Source: Priestia megaterium NBRC 15308 = ATCC 14581 (GTDB lineage: Bacteria > Bacillota > Bacilli > Bacillales > Bacillaceae_H). From it: a DNA stretch of 64,000 nucleotides. Shown here in pieces: positions 15,280 through 24,588 of this stretch. Within the stretch, counting starts at the first letter, position 1. The number at the start of each line of letters is the position of its first letter. The notes under the pieces are model-generated. The model made no database searches. It was not told the DNA's origin and saw only the letters and a program-made list of their open reading frames with translations. Location of the stretch: the NCBI RefSeq assembly GCF_000832985.1, contig NZ_CP009920.1:1116001-1180000 (forward strand). Reading direction: 5' to 3'. The position numbers and the translations under genes were made by a program.

Positions 15280-15867
15280 TTATAGCTGTTTTTTCGAAGA
15301 AGCACGAACTGTGAACCAGTATGTAATGAAAATAGATAAAATGCTTAGCCAAAATGTAAAATAACCAATTTCAGACATATACGCATTGAGCATGCTGTAT
15401 CTTGGCATCATAGAAAAAACGTAATCAATGATATCATTATGTACAGCCCATACAGCGGCAACAGCTACATGCCATAATTTAATGCGGTAAAACGGTACGT
15501 ACAAAAGCCCTTGAAAAGCCATTGCTGCATGAGAAGCCATTAACATAAGCATCATCCAATCAATGTATCCTGTTAACACATAGACCAATACATTCATTAC
15601 GACGGCCCAAATCCCGTATTTAAACAGCGTGATCATGGCTAAAGCTTCAAACAGTGAAAAATGCTTTCCAAGTAAAAGACCGATAAGTACAATAACAAAA
15701 AACAAGCTTGCCGTTGGACTATCAGGCACAAATATTAAAAACTTCTTAGGTGTTTCCGCTAATTGACTTCCATACCAAATATATCCGTAGATTGTTCCTA
15801 GTATATTCACAATCAGCAAAAGCGTTAAAAAACGCTTATCTTTTAAGGTATACCATAACCAAGCCAT
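15280..15867 (-). CDS. ypjA: DUF1405 integral membrane protein YpjA
   Basis: 195-residue membrane protein of the DUF1405 family; function unknown. Six or so membrane segments can be traced, e.g. LLLIVNILGTIYGYIWYG (15-32), SLFFVIVLIGLLLGK (54-68), YGIWAVVMNVLVYVLTGYI and FWLSILSIFITYWFTV. The ATG follows AAAGGAGACTTTCTAA. As in B. subtilis it stands directly downstream of qcrABC, but a terminator after qcrC lies between them. Next to it on the left is ylbD, which is not its neighbour in B. subtilis. Confidence 0.9.
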   Translation of the reverse strand: MAWLWYTLKDKRFLTLLLIVNILGTIYGYIWYGSQLAETPKKFLIFVPDSPTASLFFVIVLIGLLLGKHFSLFEALAMITLFKYGIWAVVMNVLVYVLTGYIDWMMLMLMASHAAMAFQGLLYVPFYRIKLWHVAVAAVWAVHNDIIDYVFSMMPRYSMLNAYMSEIGYFTFWLSILSIFITYWFTVRASSKKQL

Positions 15868-15974
15868 TTAGAAAGTCTCCTTTACATTTAATCTCTTCTT
15901 TATTATGTACAGTTTTTGAACAATAGCAAGCACCTATCTCATTGATGTAAAACACAGCATTAAATAAATTCAAA

Positions 15975-15998
15975 AAAACCAGCCCTTTGGCTGGTTTT
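15975..15998 (-). terminator. Terminator of the qcrABC operon
   Basis: AAAACCAGCC and GGCTGGTTTT pair perfectly around CTTT, with a U run on the minus strand; it follows the qcrC stop directly. Confidence 0.9.
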
Positions 15999-16000
15999 CA

Positions 16001-16768
16001 TTATTCTTTTCCTAAGTTGCCGACAAACTCCGAGAGCGTTTTCAATTCTTTATCTGAACCTTTGAAAACACCTTTTGGCATATTGCCTCTACCATTTTTT
16101 GCGATCTTGGCGATTTCTTCAGGAGATAAATCAATTCCTGTTAAAGCCGGAGCCGCAGGACCTCCCTGTAAGTTATCACCATGACAGGTTAAGCACGTTT
16201 GCTTTTGCATGATTTTGTAGCCTTCTGAATTTTTGTCAATCGCTACTTCTTCTCTAATTTTCCCTTGCTCTTCACGCGCTTTCCAGTCCACCTGTGTCGC
16301 TGACTGCCACGTTAGGAAATAGACTGCTGCTATAGCCAAAAGCATGAATCCTGTTGCAAACGGCCTCTTAGCTGGTCTTCTTTCTGGTCCTCGATCAATG
16401 AACGGAGCAAGCATTAATGCGCCAAATGCAATCCCTGGAATAATAAATGCACCTATAATATTATATGGACCAGAAGCAAATGAATATTTAAGCAATTGAT
16501 ATAGGAACAAAAAATACCAGTCAGGAAGAGGCAAGTACCCCGTATCAGTCGGATCGGCAATACGTTCAAGAGGAGATGGATGAGCGATGGTTAAACATAG
16601 ATAACCGATTAAAAAAACTGCCCCTACCATCCATTCTTTTAGTAAAAAGTTTGGCCAGAATGCTTCTGTTTTCCCTGGAAATTCAGAGTAATCTTTTGGA
16701 ATATTGGGTTTTCGTTCTGCAGGAACACGTGAATCTCCAACAAACTTCATCCCTTTACCACGATGCAT
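16001..16768 (-). CDS. qcrC: Menaquinol:cytochrome c reductase, cytochrome c subunit
   Basis: 255-residue fusion of a subunit IV-like membrane part and a cytochrome c domain, third subunit of the Bacillus bc complex. Three membrane segments lie at about 47-63, 103-122 and 138-154. The heme c motif CLTCH is at 192-196 on the outer side; Met230 in GNMPKG is the likely sixth ligand. It transfers electrons from the Rieske/cytochrome b core towards cytochrome c oxidase. The ATG at 16768 has AAAGGAGGGAGAAC upstream; a seven-codon longer frame starts inside a poorly placed region. It ends the qcrA-qcrB-qcrC operon. Confidence 0.96.
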   Translation of the reverse strand: MHRGKGMKFVGDSRVPAERKPNIPKDYSEFPGKTEAFWPNFLLKEWMVGAVFLIGYLCLTIAHPSPLERIADPTDTGYLPLPDWYFLFLYQLLKYSFASGPYNIIGAFIIPGIAFGALMLAPFIDRGPERRPAKRPFATGFMLLAIAAVYFLTWQSATQVDWKAREEQGKIREEVAIDKNSEGYKIMQKQTCLTCHGDNLQGGPAAPALTGIDLSPEEIAKIAKNGRGNMPKGVFKGSDKELKTLSEFVGNLGKE

Positions 16769-16878
16769 GTTCTCCCTCCTTTTTCTCACTGTTCTAGTGA
16801 AAGTACTAACAACGGAGTATGTGCTTGATGCATATGATGACTAGTGTGATTGAATACTTGAATAAAGTGTATAAAATT

Positions 16879-17553
16879 TTATAGTGGTCCTGAAATTCCT
16901 TGTTTACGAATCATTAAGAAGTGGGCACCCATTAAGCCAAGTAGAGCTCCGGGTAAAAAGAATACGTGAATGGCGAAAAAGCGAGTTAGTGTTTGAGCAC
17001 CAACGATGTCTGGATGTCCTGAGAGTAATGTCTTCACTTGCTGGCCTATAATTGGTGTGGATTCAGCAATTTGCAAACCTACTTTCGTTGCAAATAGCGC
17101 TTTCATATCCCACGGCAACAAATAACCTGTAAAACCTAAACCTAACATAACAAAGAAAATTAACACACCCACAATCCAGTTTAACTCGCGGGGTTTTTTG
17201 TATGCTCCTTGGAAGAAAACACGCAGTGTATGTAAAAACATCATGACGATAACCAAACTTGCTCCCCAGTGATGCATACCTCGAACAATTTGTCCGAAAG
17301 CGACTTCATTTTGCAGATAATAAACGGATTCCCATGCATTTTTTATATCTGGTACATAATACATGGTTAAAAACATGCCTGATAAAATTTGAATAACGGT
17401 AACAAAAAACGTTAATCCACCAAAACAATACACAAATGCTGAAAAGTGATGTGCAGGATTTACGTGCTCTGGCACTTCATGATCGGCCACATCTCGCCAT
17501 AAAGGAGTAATATCTAGCCGTTCATCCACCCAGTCATAGATTTTATTCAACAT
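16879..17553 (-). CDS. qcrB: Menaquinol:cytochrome c reductase, cytochrome b subunit
   Basis: 224-residue cytochrome b6-type subunit with four membrane helices and two b hemes, where menaquinol is oxidised. Heme-ligating histidines are seen in RGMHHWGASL and HTLRVF on one side and IHVFFLPG on the other. Cys43 (FVYCFGG) matches the cysteine that in B. subtilis QcrB binds an extra heme covalently. The start codon follows qcrA by 3 bases. Length equals the B. subtilis protein. Part of the qcrABC operon in the cytoplasmic membrane. Confidence 0.97.
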   Translation of the reverse strand: MLNKIYDWVDERLDITPLWRDVADHEVPEHVNPAHHFSAFVYCFGGLTFFVTVIQILSGMFLTMYYVPDIKNAWESVYYLQNEVAFGQIVRGMHHWGASLVIVMMFLHTLRVFFQGAYKKPRELNWIVGVLIFFVMLGLGFTGYLLPWDMKALFATKVGLQIAESTPIIGQQVKTLLSGHPDIVGAQTLTRFFAIHVFFLPGALLGLMGAHFLMIRKQGISGPL

Positions 17554-17556
17554 TTT

Positions 17557-18057
17557 CTATGCCCCTCCTTGTGGTTTGGCTTTTCCTAGATATAACGTAC
17601 CGCCTTTTACTTTTTGAACGTATACATCTAACGGTCCCATCGGTGGTGTCCCCGGTACATTTTTACCGCTTTTTTCATACATTCCCCCATGACAAGGGCA
17701 GTAGAAACGGTGTGGATAGTTTTTGTCACCAGCCCAGTTAACCGTACAGCCTAAATGCTTACAAATTGGTGACAGCGCGACGATTTCACCTTTATCAGTT
17801 TTGTACACCCAAGCCGATCTTGGCTCTTCTGATTTATGCCACGCATCCACTTGCTTGATTTTAAAATCGACACGTTTCGGCTCTTTTGTAATGTCTTTAA
17901 CCTGCGCCACAGCTACTAAATCCTGACCCGCTTCTTTTTCTAAAATTGGATCTACTGCGAAGCGCACCATTGGCATTAACATTCCAGCAGCCATAAATCC
18001 CCCTACACCAGTGAGCGTATAGTTTAAAAACTGTCGTCTTGATACCCGATCACCCAT
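17557..18057 (-). CDS. qcrA: Menaquinol:cytochrome c reductase, Rieske iron-sulfur subunit
   Basis: 166-residue Rieske protein. A twin-arginine signal/anchor SRRQFL (residues 6-11) precedes a hydrophobic helix, so export is by Tat in folded form. The 2Fe-2S cluster ligands are C99 and H101 (CKHLGC) and C120 and H123 (CPCHGG), with the disulfide cysteines C104 and C122. The start at 18057 lies behind AAAGGGGGGAAAAGC; the longer frame would read through this site. It is the first gene of qcrABC, with a candidate promoter at 18138-18166. Confidence 0.96.
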   Translation of the reverse strand: MGDRVSRRQFLNYTLTGVGGFMAAGMLMPMVRFAVDPILEKEAGQDLVAVAQVKDITKEPKRVDFKIKQVDAWHKSEEPRSAWVYKTDKGEIVALSPICKHLGCTVNWAGDKNYPHRFYCPCHGGMYEKSGKNVPGTPPMGPLDVYVQKVKGGTLYLGKAKPQGGA

Positions 18058-18137
18058 GCTTTTCCCCCCTTTAAAAAAGTTCAGTCCAGAGAATTTTGGA
18101 CACATGATGGACCATTCTATTAAACTAGGACATAATC

Positions 18138-18166
18138 ATGATATATTAATATTTCTGGAAGGTCAA
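18138..18166 (-). promoter_or_regulatory. Candidate promoter of qcrABC
   Basis: On the minus strand TTGACC (18161-18166), a 17-base spacer and TATCAT (18138-18143), about 80 bases upstream of qcrA. The match to sigma-A is good but not perfect. Confidence 0.55.
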
Positions 18167-18261
18167 TACAATAAAAACCTAAAACATGGAAATAATCTTT
18201 ATTTTTCTAAATTTTTCGTCATTATTTTGTTTGCGCTTCCATTACTTATTCTACAGTCTTT

Positions 18262-18825
18262 TTAAACACTCCATTTCTCTAAAAAAATCGGCAGGAGCTG
18301 TTGAACTTGTTCATGTATGAGCGTATACTTATGCGACTCGTCTATATGCTCAAGCGGTAAAGCAGGTATCCAAATGCAGTGAGCCCCTATTTCTTTTTCA
18401 TATTGCAGCCAGTCTCGGTCGCTAGTAAGCACAAAAAGATGTTTGACTTCATTGTCATTTATATGCTCATTCCAACGAAGTAATGTTTCATAAACAGCAG
18501 CTACTCCATCTTTTTTTAAATATGTAAAACTAGGTGTTAAAATCACTCTTCCTTTAAATTGCCTCTCTAACTCTTCAGTAAGAGCAGTCGTATATTCACT
18601 CATAGATGCAGTAAGCTTTAAATCTTCTCCGAAATCAATCGGAATGAGTGGAACCAATACAGTATCAACATAACTTTTGGATTGTAAGTATACATCCATT
18701 TCCTTGGCCTGAAGCTTCAACTTCCTTCTCCTCTCAGCAAGCCCGCTAAAGCTTGTCTTATTTATTTTCCAAAATGAATAAGGAGATAAAAAAAGAGATT
18801 GACCTTTTTCTAAGAAGCTAGCCAA
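18262..18825 (-). CDS. ypiF: DUF2487 family protein YpiF
   Basis: 187-residue protein of the YpiF/DUF2487 family with unknown function. No signal peptide or membrane segment is evident. Recognisable stretches are VDTVLVPLIPIDFGEDLKLTASMSEYT (residues about 53-79), GRVILTPSFTYLK and IWIPALPLEHIDES. It begins with ATG 18825, 12 bases after the ypiB stop, so both are on one transcript (ypiA-ypiB-ypiF), and it lies just upstream of qcrA as in B. subtilis. The position next to the bc complex has led to no established role. Confidence 0.88.
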   Translation of the reverse strand: MASFLEKGQSLFLSPYSFWKINKTSFSGLAERRRKLKLQAKEMDVYLQSKSYVDTVLVPLIPIDFGEDLKLTASMSEYTTALTEELERQFKGRVILTPSFTYLKKDGVAAVYETLLRWNEHINDNEVKHLFVLTSDRDWLQYEKEIGAHCIWIPALPLEHIDESHKYTLIHEQVQQLLPIFLEKWSV

Positions 18826-18837
18826 TCCCTCATTTAT

Positions 18838-19383
18838 CTACTGTACATAATGGTTATTTAAATATTCGCTTAAGCGCTGAAATTCCTCTTTATCGTTTTC
18901 ATCTAATGCTTTATCAATTAGTTCCATGATTTTTGATCGCTGAAACTTCTGAATAGATTCTTCCAATATTTGCTCAGCTAATACTCTGTCTTTTTCATTT
19001 GTTTGATTAGCTTTTGGCATATACGGATTGTCTTCCAGTACAGCCACATATTGAGGCGATGAATACAACGATCGGAAGTTTAATTGAATATAAATGTCTT
19101 CTTCTCGATTCAAACGAATATCATGAAATGATTTTTCTGCATCAGTTGTCATGATATTTTCTTTATAAAAACGAAATGGAGGGTCTTCCACACAGTGCGT
19201 AGACATCACCATCCCGCGAGGACAAAACTGTGCTTGCTCAACGAAGTGAACTCGTTTCATCAATTGATCATGGCTCATCAAATAATTTAAAATCCATACA
19301 CATTCTCTTCGCTTCAGCTGATAATTCGTTAAAAACCAGCGAACAAATTCTTTTTTCTCGTTGACAGTAACAGGGGTCGTCAT
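18838..19383 (-). CDS. ypiB: YpiB/ReoY family protein (UPF0302)
   Basis: 181-residue protein of the YpiB family. The Listeria homologue ReoY works with ReoM and ClpCP to control turnover of MurA and hence peptidoglycan synthesis; whether YpiB does the same in this species is inferred from family. The family signature [29 protein letters not shown] spans residues 7-35; an IDEAL-like C-terminal segment [25 protein letters not shown] ends the protein. AGGAGGGAAGTGAGAAT precedes the ATG. It is flanked by ypiA and ypiF in the same direction. Confidence 0.9.
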   Translation of the reverse strand: MTTPVTVNEKKEFVRWFLTNYQLKRRECVWILNYLMSHDQLMKRVHFVEQAQFCPRGMVMSTHCVEDPPFRFYKENIMTTDAEKSFHDIRLNREEDIYIQLNFRSLYSSPQYVAVLEDNPYMPKANQTNEKDRVLAEQILEESIQKFQRSKIMELIDKALDENDKEEFQRLSEYLNNHYVQ

Positions 19384-19480
19384 ATTCTCACTTCCCTCCT
19401 CTGTGTTTAAACTCTCAGTTAAAACACCTTTTACAGTTATTTATTCCACACGGCAGCAATAAAATCCTCTGAACTATTAT

Positions 19481-20737
19481 TTATTCTTCTAATTGAAATA
19501 ATATGTCTTGAATTTCATCTACTGTTGGATCCATTGCTAATAAGGCTTGGAAAATCCCCTTCGCTTTCGAGCGCTGTCCTTCTTCTAATAAGAAGTAGCC
19601 ATACTCTTCTAAAAACGCATACTCTTCTTTAAAAACAGTGTATGCAGATTCGTAGTATTTTAGCGCTGCTTCATAATTTTCTAATTCTTGGTGAGCTTTT
19701 GCTAAATCCCATTCAAAATGAGGATCATGCTCATTATATTCTTTAGCGTGCTCGATATTCTCTACTACATCTTCATATCTCTCTTGACTCATATAAAGTT
19801 TAGAGAGAGTTAAAATGGCTTCAATATACCCTGGATCTAGTGCAATCGCTTGTTGAAATGCCGATTCAGCCTCTTCTTCTAGACCGCGCTTTAATGCTAT
19901 CTTCCCTTTAAAAAAGTAAAGTTCTTTTTGAAATTCATCCTGCGCAATACCTTCGTTAACAGCCACCGCAGCCTCTTCTAGCATCTCTTCATGTTCATAT
20001 GATTTTGCTAAATATAAATAAAGAGAATGGTACTCACGGTCTAGCTCTTTTAGTTCTGTGAACTTTTCAATAGCGGTCTGATAATGACCTGCTTGATACG
20101 CTGAAATCGCATATTCAAATAGTGTGTTAATCTCAAGCTTATCTTTTAGCGCTTGATCAAAGTAAGGAAGCGCTTCTTCGAACTGACCGATACCTGCTAA
20201 ACTTTCAGCTAATCGCTGACGAAGATCTGTGCCGTTAAATTCTTTTTCTGTTTTTAGCAGCGTTTGATAAAAAGGAATCGCCTTTTGATAAATTCCTTGA
20301 CTGCTGTAAAATTCACCGAGCCCAAAATCTATAACCGGCTCATTTGGAAGCATTTTTTTCGCTTCCATTAACTTTTGCTCACTTACTTCACTAAGGCCTT
20401 GCATTTGATATAAGTCAGCTACAAGAAGCAGAGCTGGCACGTAGTTATCATCTTCGCTGCTAATTTGATTTAAAATATGAATCGCTTCTTCTTCTTCTTC
20501 TAAATCGATAAGCATTTCAGCTTTTAATAAATACAGCTCGCCTTCTTCTGGGTATTTAGCGATGAGCTCGTCTATTAAAGGCAGCGCATCATTTACTAGT
20601 CCCCACTCTTGAAGCTGTTCAGCCATTAAAAATTTTTCTTCGTCTGTAGCTTTATCTTTCAATTCATGAATAAGGGCAAGACCTTTTTCAATTTCATTGG
20701 ATTCTACGTAACCTATCGCGCGGTCTAGTTCTTTCAC
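19481..20737 (-). CDS. ypiA: TPR-repeat protein YpiA
   Basis: 418-residue protein made almost entirely of tetratricopeptide repeats, about ten helix-turn-helix units (e.g. PEEGELYLLKAEMLIDL, AESAFQQAIALDPGYIEAI, ALKYYESAYTVFKEEYAFL). It is acidic and has no membrane segment; TPR proteins of this type are binding platforms, and the partner is not known. The GTG at 20737 is chosen because AAAGGAG lies 8 bases upstream and the family starts there; the in-frame ATG 14 codons earlier has no binding site. It heads the ypiABF transcript. Confidence 0.88.
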   Translation of the reverse strand: MKELDRAIGYVESNEIEKGLALIHELKDKATDEEKFLMAEQLQEWGLVNDALPLIDELIAKYPEEGELYLLKAEMLIDLEEEEEAIHILNQISSEDDNYVPALLLVADLYQMQGLSEVSEQKLMEAKKMLPNEPVIDFGLGEFYSSQGIYQKAIPFYQTLLKTEKEFNGTDLRQRLAESLAGIGQFEEALPYFDQALKDKLEINTLFEYAISAYQAGHYQTAIEKFTELKELDREYHSLYLYLAKSYEHEEMLEEAAVAVNEGIAQDEFQKELYFFKGKIALKRGLEEEAESAFQQAIALDPGYIEAILTLSKLYMSQERYEDVVENIEHAKEYNEHDPHFEWDLAKAHQELENYEAALKYYESAYTVFKEEYAFLEEYGYFLLEEGQRSKAKGIFQALLAMDPTVDEIQDILFQLEE

Positions 20738-20905
20738 ACACAATTCTCCTTTATTATTACATTCACTTTTTATATACAAATAAAACGAATTAATTTTCTA
20801 TTCTTTTCAAACCGAAGCAAGAACACATGCTTCTATACACCATGATAAAATAGTTTGAGCGTTTGTTCAACAAATCAATTTGAATACGCTTACATTTTTC
20901 AAATA

Positions 20906-20961
20906 AAAATCCGAACGAGTTTGATTCTCTATTAAGAATATCAATTCATCGTTCGGATTTT
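20906..20961 (-). terminator. Terminator of the aro/trp supraoperon
   Basis: AAATCCGAACGA and TCGTTCGGATTT pair over 12 bp around a loop of about 30 bases that has weak inner pairing; U-rich UUUAUUUG follows on the minus strand. It lies 36 bases after aroA. Confidence 0.75.
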
Positions 20962-20996
20962 CCTTCAACCAAAATGCGCTTGTTCCAGCCTCTTTC

Positions 20997-22286
20997 TTAT
21001 TCGCTTAGTTTATCAAGATCTTCAAAGAAAGTAGGATAGGAGACGTGAATAGCTTCACTTCTCATTAGTGTGACCTCTCCCGTTGCAATGGCTGCTGCGA
21101 CCGCAAGCATCATTCCAATTCGATGATCTCCATAGCTGTCTACTTCACCACTTTTTAGAGCCGTCTTGCCTTCAATGATGAGGCCATCAGCTGTTGGAGT
21201 AACAGAGGCACCGAGCTTGCTTAACTCCGTTGCAACCGTATCGATACGGTTCGTTTCTTTTACTTTTAATTCTTCGGCATCTTTAATAACTGTTTTCCCA
21301 TTGGCCTGAGTCGCCAAAAGAGCGATTACTGGAATTTCATCAATTAAACGAGGAATTACATCCCCCCCAATTTCAATCCCTTTCAACTGAGACGTTTCAA
21401 TCGTCAAATCGCCAATAGGCTCTCCATTTTGAATACGTTCATTAGAAATTGTAAGGCGTGCACCCATTTGCTGAAGCACATCAATAATACCTGTTCTTGT
21501 AGGGTTGAGTCCGACGTTTTTCAAAACGATTCGGCTGTTTGGAACAATGGCTCCTGCAACAAGAAAGAACGCGGCTGAAGAAATGTCACCAGGTACGTAT
21601 ACATCCGTTCCGCGCAGAGATTGTCCTCCTTCAATGCTTACAGTCGTTCCATCTACCTCTACGTCTACTCCAAAGGCGCGAAGCATACGCTCTGTATGGT
21701 CCCGTGATGTAAAAGGCTCGGTTACTTTTGTTGTGCCTTCCGCATGAAGTCCCGCTAGTAAAATCGCTGATTTTACTTGTGCACTTGCTACAGGAGAATG
21801 GTAATGAATTGCTTTTAAAGCTCCTCCTCGAGTGGATAAAGGCGTATATTGGCCGTGCTCACGCCCATCAATCTTTGCACCCATAGAGCGCAGGGGCACC
21901 GTAACGCGGCTCATAGGACGCTTGGCAATCGACTCATCTCCAATTAGAGACGTATGAAATGGCACACCTGCAAGAATCCCAAGCATTAAACGAGTAGTCG
22001 TTCCTGAATTTCCTACATCTAAGATAGAAGCAGGTTCACTTAACCCTTCGATACCTTTACCTTCTACTTCGACATACTCGTCTTCTCTTTTAATCGATAC
22101 GCCCATCTTTTCAAAACACGAAATCGTACTTAAGCAATCTTCCCCTGCTAAAAAATGATTAATCGTTGTTTTCCCTTCTGCCATCGCTCCGAACATCACA
22201 GCTCTGTGAGAAATCGATTTATCTCCAGGAATAGAAATTTCTCCTTGGAGAGATGAAAGATTAGTTTTTAATTGTTTTCCACTCAT
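20997..22286 (-). CDS. aroA: 3-phosphoshikimate 1-carboxyvinyltransferase (EPSP synthase)
   Basis: Sixth step of the shikimate pathway: shikimate-3-phosphate plus phosphoenolpyruvate to EPSP. About 429 residues. Motifs: [18 protein letters not shown] near residue 21, [15 protein letters not shown] near residue 89, [15 protein letters not shown], and near the C-terminus [11 protein letters not shown] and [11 protein letters not shown]. The segments are those of the class II (Bacillus-type) enzymes, called aroE in older B. subtilis naming. ATG 22286 is favoured over the GTG three codons upstream because AAAGGTG is at the right distance. Last gene of the trp-hisC-tyrA-aroA run. Confidence 0.96.
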   Translation of the reverse strand: MSGKQLKTNLSSLQGEISIPGDKSISHRAVMFGAMAEGKTTINHFLAGEDCLSTISCFEKMGVSIKREDEYVEVEGKGIEGLSEPASILDVGNSGTTTRLMLGILAGVPFHTSLIGDESIAKRPMSRVTVPLRSMGAKIDGREHGQYTPLSTRGGALKAIHYHSPVASAQVKSAILLAGLHAEGTTKVTEPFTSRDHTERMLRAFGVDVEVDGTTVSIEGGQSLRGTDVYVPGDISSAAFFLVAGAIVPNSRIVLKNVGLNPTRTGIIDVLQQMGARLTISNERIQNGEPIGDLTIETSQLKGIEIGGDVIPRLIDEIPVIALLATQANGKTVIKDAEELKVKETNRIDTVATELSKLGASVTPTADGLIIEGKTALKSGEVDSYGDHRIGMMLAVAAAIATGEVTLMRSEAIHVSYPTFFEDLDKLSE

Positions 22287-22307
22287 TTCATTCACACCTT
22301 TCGTACA

Positions 22308-23408
22308 TTAAGAAATAAACGTCTGATATTGATGCTGATGGAGACACGCTCTTGCCCGCTTTCTATCTTCCTCTGTTTGAAAGCTCAAACGTAATACTCC
22401 GTATATGTCTTCTCGTGTTTCTAAAATTCGAATGTTTGTAATACTGATTTCATCTTCTGCTAAATAACCCGTTACTTCTGAAATAATCCCCGGATAGTCA
22501 GGAACATCCACATAGAGATCATAAAAGGATGGAATCGCTCCTTTGGTTCGTACAGGAAGCTGATCTCTAAATTGTTTTGCTTGTGAAAAATATGTATAGA
22601 TATCGTTCGCGTCTTTTCGTTCGATCATATTTCGCACGTCGTTCATTTCTTCAAGCCAGTGGTCAAACATTGAAAGAAGCGCATCCTGGTTATGAAGCAA
22701 GATATCTCTCCACATCGCTGGACTGCTTGAAGCAATACGTGTAATATCACGAAACCCTCCAGCTGCCAGCTGCGAAACTAGCTGGTTGTCTTGTTGGTAA
22801 TATTCTGCTTGATGAACAAGGCTTGCAGCAATAATATGAGGAAAATGGCTGATGACACCCGCTAATTTATCATGTTCTTTTGGTGACATCACAATAATTT
22901 TAGCTTTTGTACCACTTAGCAATTCCTTTAAACTGCCTAAAGCCTGCGAAGAAGTAGAAGATGAAGGTGTTAATACATACATTGCATTTTCAAACAAATG
23001 AGCTTTAGAAGCAGCTACTCCGCTTTTATGAGACCCAGCCATTGGGTGACCGCCGATAAACTCAATACCTTTAGCAATAAGAGCTCCCGCTGTTTTCACG
23101 ACCTCTTCTTTTGTACTTCCTACGTCTGTGACGATAACAGACTGTTTAAGCGTAAAATATTCTAACTGTTTTAGCACTTCCGCTGCTTGAGTGACCGGAA
23201 TGGCAATAACAATATAATCCGCTTGCTCCGCGCCTTGTTGTAAAGAAGAAGCCGCTTGGTCAATTACACCTAGAGTTTTGGCAAGCTCCAGCTGCTCTTG
23301 ATTAATGTCAAAACCTATTACATCAAGATGATGATGCGTCTTTTTTATATTAAGTGCCAGCGATCCTCCAATTAACCCCAAACCTATAACAAAAACATTT
23401 TCTTTCAC
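22308..23408 (-). CDS. tyrA: Prephenate dehydrogenase with ACT domain
   Basis: NAD-dependent oxidative decarboxylation of prephenate to 4-hydroxyphenylpyruvate for tyrosine. 366 residues: Rossmann fold with GLGLIGGSLAL at residues 9-19, prephenate-binding GGHPMAGSHKSG near residue 119, FRDITRIASSSPAMWRDI near 218, and a C-terminal ACT domain (about 295-366, VDVPDYPGIISEVTGYLAEDEISI) expected to sense tyrosine. The start is GTG behind GAGGTGAAGGAAA. Between hisC and this gene lies a 15-bp perfect hairpin without a U run. The histidine-rich catalytic region and order match B. subtilis. Confidence 0.95.
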   Translation of the reverse strand: MKENVFVIGLGLIGGSLALNIKKTHHHLDVIGFDINQEQLELAKTLGVIDQAASSLQQGAEQADYIVIAIPVTQAAEVLKQLEYFTLKQSVIVTDVGSTKEEVVKTAGALIAKGIEFIGGHPMAGSHKSGVAASKAHLFENAMYVLTPSSSTSSQALGSLKELLSGTKAKIIVMSPKEHDKLAGVISHFPHIIAASLVHQAEYYQQDNQLVSQLAAGGFRDITRIASSSPAMWRDILLHNQDALLSMFDHWLEEMNDVRNMIERKDANDIYTYFSQAKQFRDQLPVRTKGAIPSFYDLYVDVPDYPGIISEVTGYLAEDEISITNIRILETREDIYGVLRLSFQTEEDRKRARACLHQHQYQTFIS

Positions 23409-23433
23409 TTTCCTTCACCTCATTGTACATATG

Positions 23434-23465
23434 AAGATGAGAGTGTGAAATCACACTCTCATCTT
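23434..23465. repeat. Perfect 15-bp inverted repeat between hisC and tyrA
   Basis: Bases 23434-23448 (AAGATGAGAGTGTGA) are the exact complement of 23451-23465. On the transcribed minus strand no U run follows, so it is not a typical terminator; it may be an RNA processing or stability element within the operon. Confidence 0.7.
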
Positions 23466-23480
23466 TTACTATATTAGGTA

Positions 23481-24584
23481 TTAAGCTTTCGCTGCTGCTT
23501 GGTTAACAAACTGCTGAAGCAATTCAATAATTTGTTCATTTTGTTCTTTTGTTCCCACTGTAATACGAACGGAAGTTGGGAAGCCTAATGCATTCCCTGA
23601 ACGAACAATAAATCCGCGTTGCAATAAAAATTGAAACACTTCATCGCCTTGACGGCCAAAATCGATTAGAACAAAATTAGTGAAAGACGGATAATAGTTT
23701 AAGCCATTCTTATCACAGAAAGCATAGTATTGCTGCAAACCTTCTTCATTTTTCTTTTTACACTCTTCAATGAACGCTTGGTCTTCAAGAGCAACGATTG
23801 CTGCTTTTTGAGCCATGCGGCTTGTATTAAAAGGTTCACGAGCCGGCTCAATTTTTTGTAGCAATGATTCGTTTGCAATACCGTAACCAATGCGCAAAGA
23901 AGCTAAGCCGTATGCTTTTGAAAATGTGCGAAGTACAATTAAGTTTTCGTATTCATTCAAAAACTCTACCGTATCCGGATAGTCGGCTTGATCTGCTGCA
24001 TACTCAAAATAGGCTTCATCCATAACGATTAATGTATGCTTAGGAACTTGTTTCATAAAAGAAATTAACTCATCGCCCTTCACATACGTTCCCGTTGGAT
24101 TATTAGGACTGCATACCCACACAATTGTCGTATTTTCATCAATTGCACGAAGCATAGCATGTAAATCATGATCTCCGCCGCGCAGCGGTACTTCACGAAT
24201 TTCTGCACCTTCAATTACGGCATTGTGCTTATATTGAGGAAATGACGGCGTCGGCATGACAGTATTGGTATCAGCCGATAGCAAAGCTCGGCAAATAATT
24301 TGAATGACTTCATCAGACCCATTTCCAAAAATCAGCTGATCTTGCTCTACGCCTACGTGCTTTGCTACTGCTGCACGCAGTTCAGCTGCATAGCCGTCTG
24401 GATAAAGCGCCATATTTTCGATTTCTGCAGCAATCGCCTCTTTTACTAAAGCAGAACTGCCGTAAGGATTTTCATTAGACGCTAATTTTACAACGCGATC
24501 TAAATTAAATTCACGCTTTACTTCTTCAATTGGCTTACCTGGTTTATATGGAGATAAAGTTAGTAATTGTTCTTTTACCTTCAA
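23481..24584 (-). CDS. hisC: Histidinol-phosphate / aromatic aminotransferase
   Basis: PLP-dependent class I/II aminotransferase of about 367 residues. In Bacillus this single enzyme serves histidine synthesis and the last transamination to tyrosine and phenylalanine, which explains its place between trpA and tyrA. Motifs: LASNENPYG (substrate loop, near residue 35), [20 protein letters not shown], and the PLP lysine in [16 protein letters not shown]. The start is TTG at 24584, 4 bases after the trpA stop and 7 bases after GAGGTG; the longer ATG frame overlaps trpA and does not match the family. Confidence 0.94.
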   Translation of the reverse strand: MKVKEQLLTLSPYKPGKPIEEVKREFNLDRVVKLASNENPYGSSALVKEAIAAEIENMALYPDGYAAELRAAVAKHVGVEQDQLIFGNGSDEVIQIICRALLSADTNTVMPTPSFPQYKHNAVIEGAEIREVPLRGGDHDLHAMLRAIDENTTIVWVCSPNNPTGTYVKGDELISFMKQVPKHTLIVMDEAYFEYAADQADYPDTVEFLNEYENLIVLRTFSKAYGLASLRIGYGIANESLLQKIEPAREPFNTSRMAQKAAIVALEDQAFIEECKKKNEEGLQQYYAFCDKNGLNYYPSFTNFVLIDFGRQGDEVFQFLLQRGFIVRSGNALGFPTSVRITVGTKEQNEQIIELLQQFVNQAAAKA

Positions 24585-24588
24585 CGTG

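Noticed and set aside
23434-23465. Reading the hisC-tyrA hairpin as a transcription terminator
   Set aside because: No U run follows on the minus strand and tyrA continues the operon.
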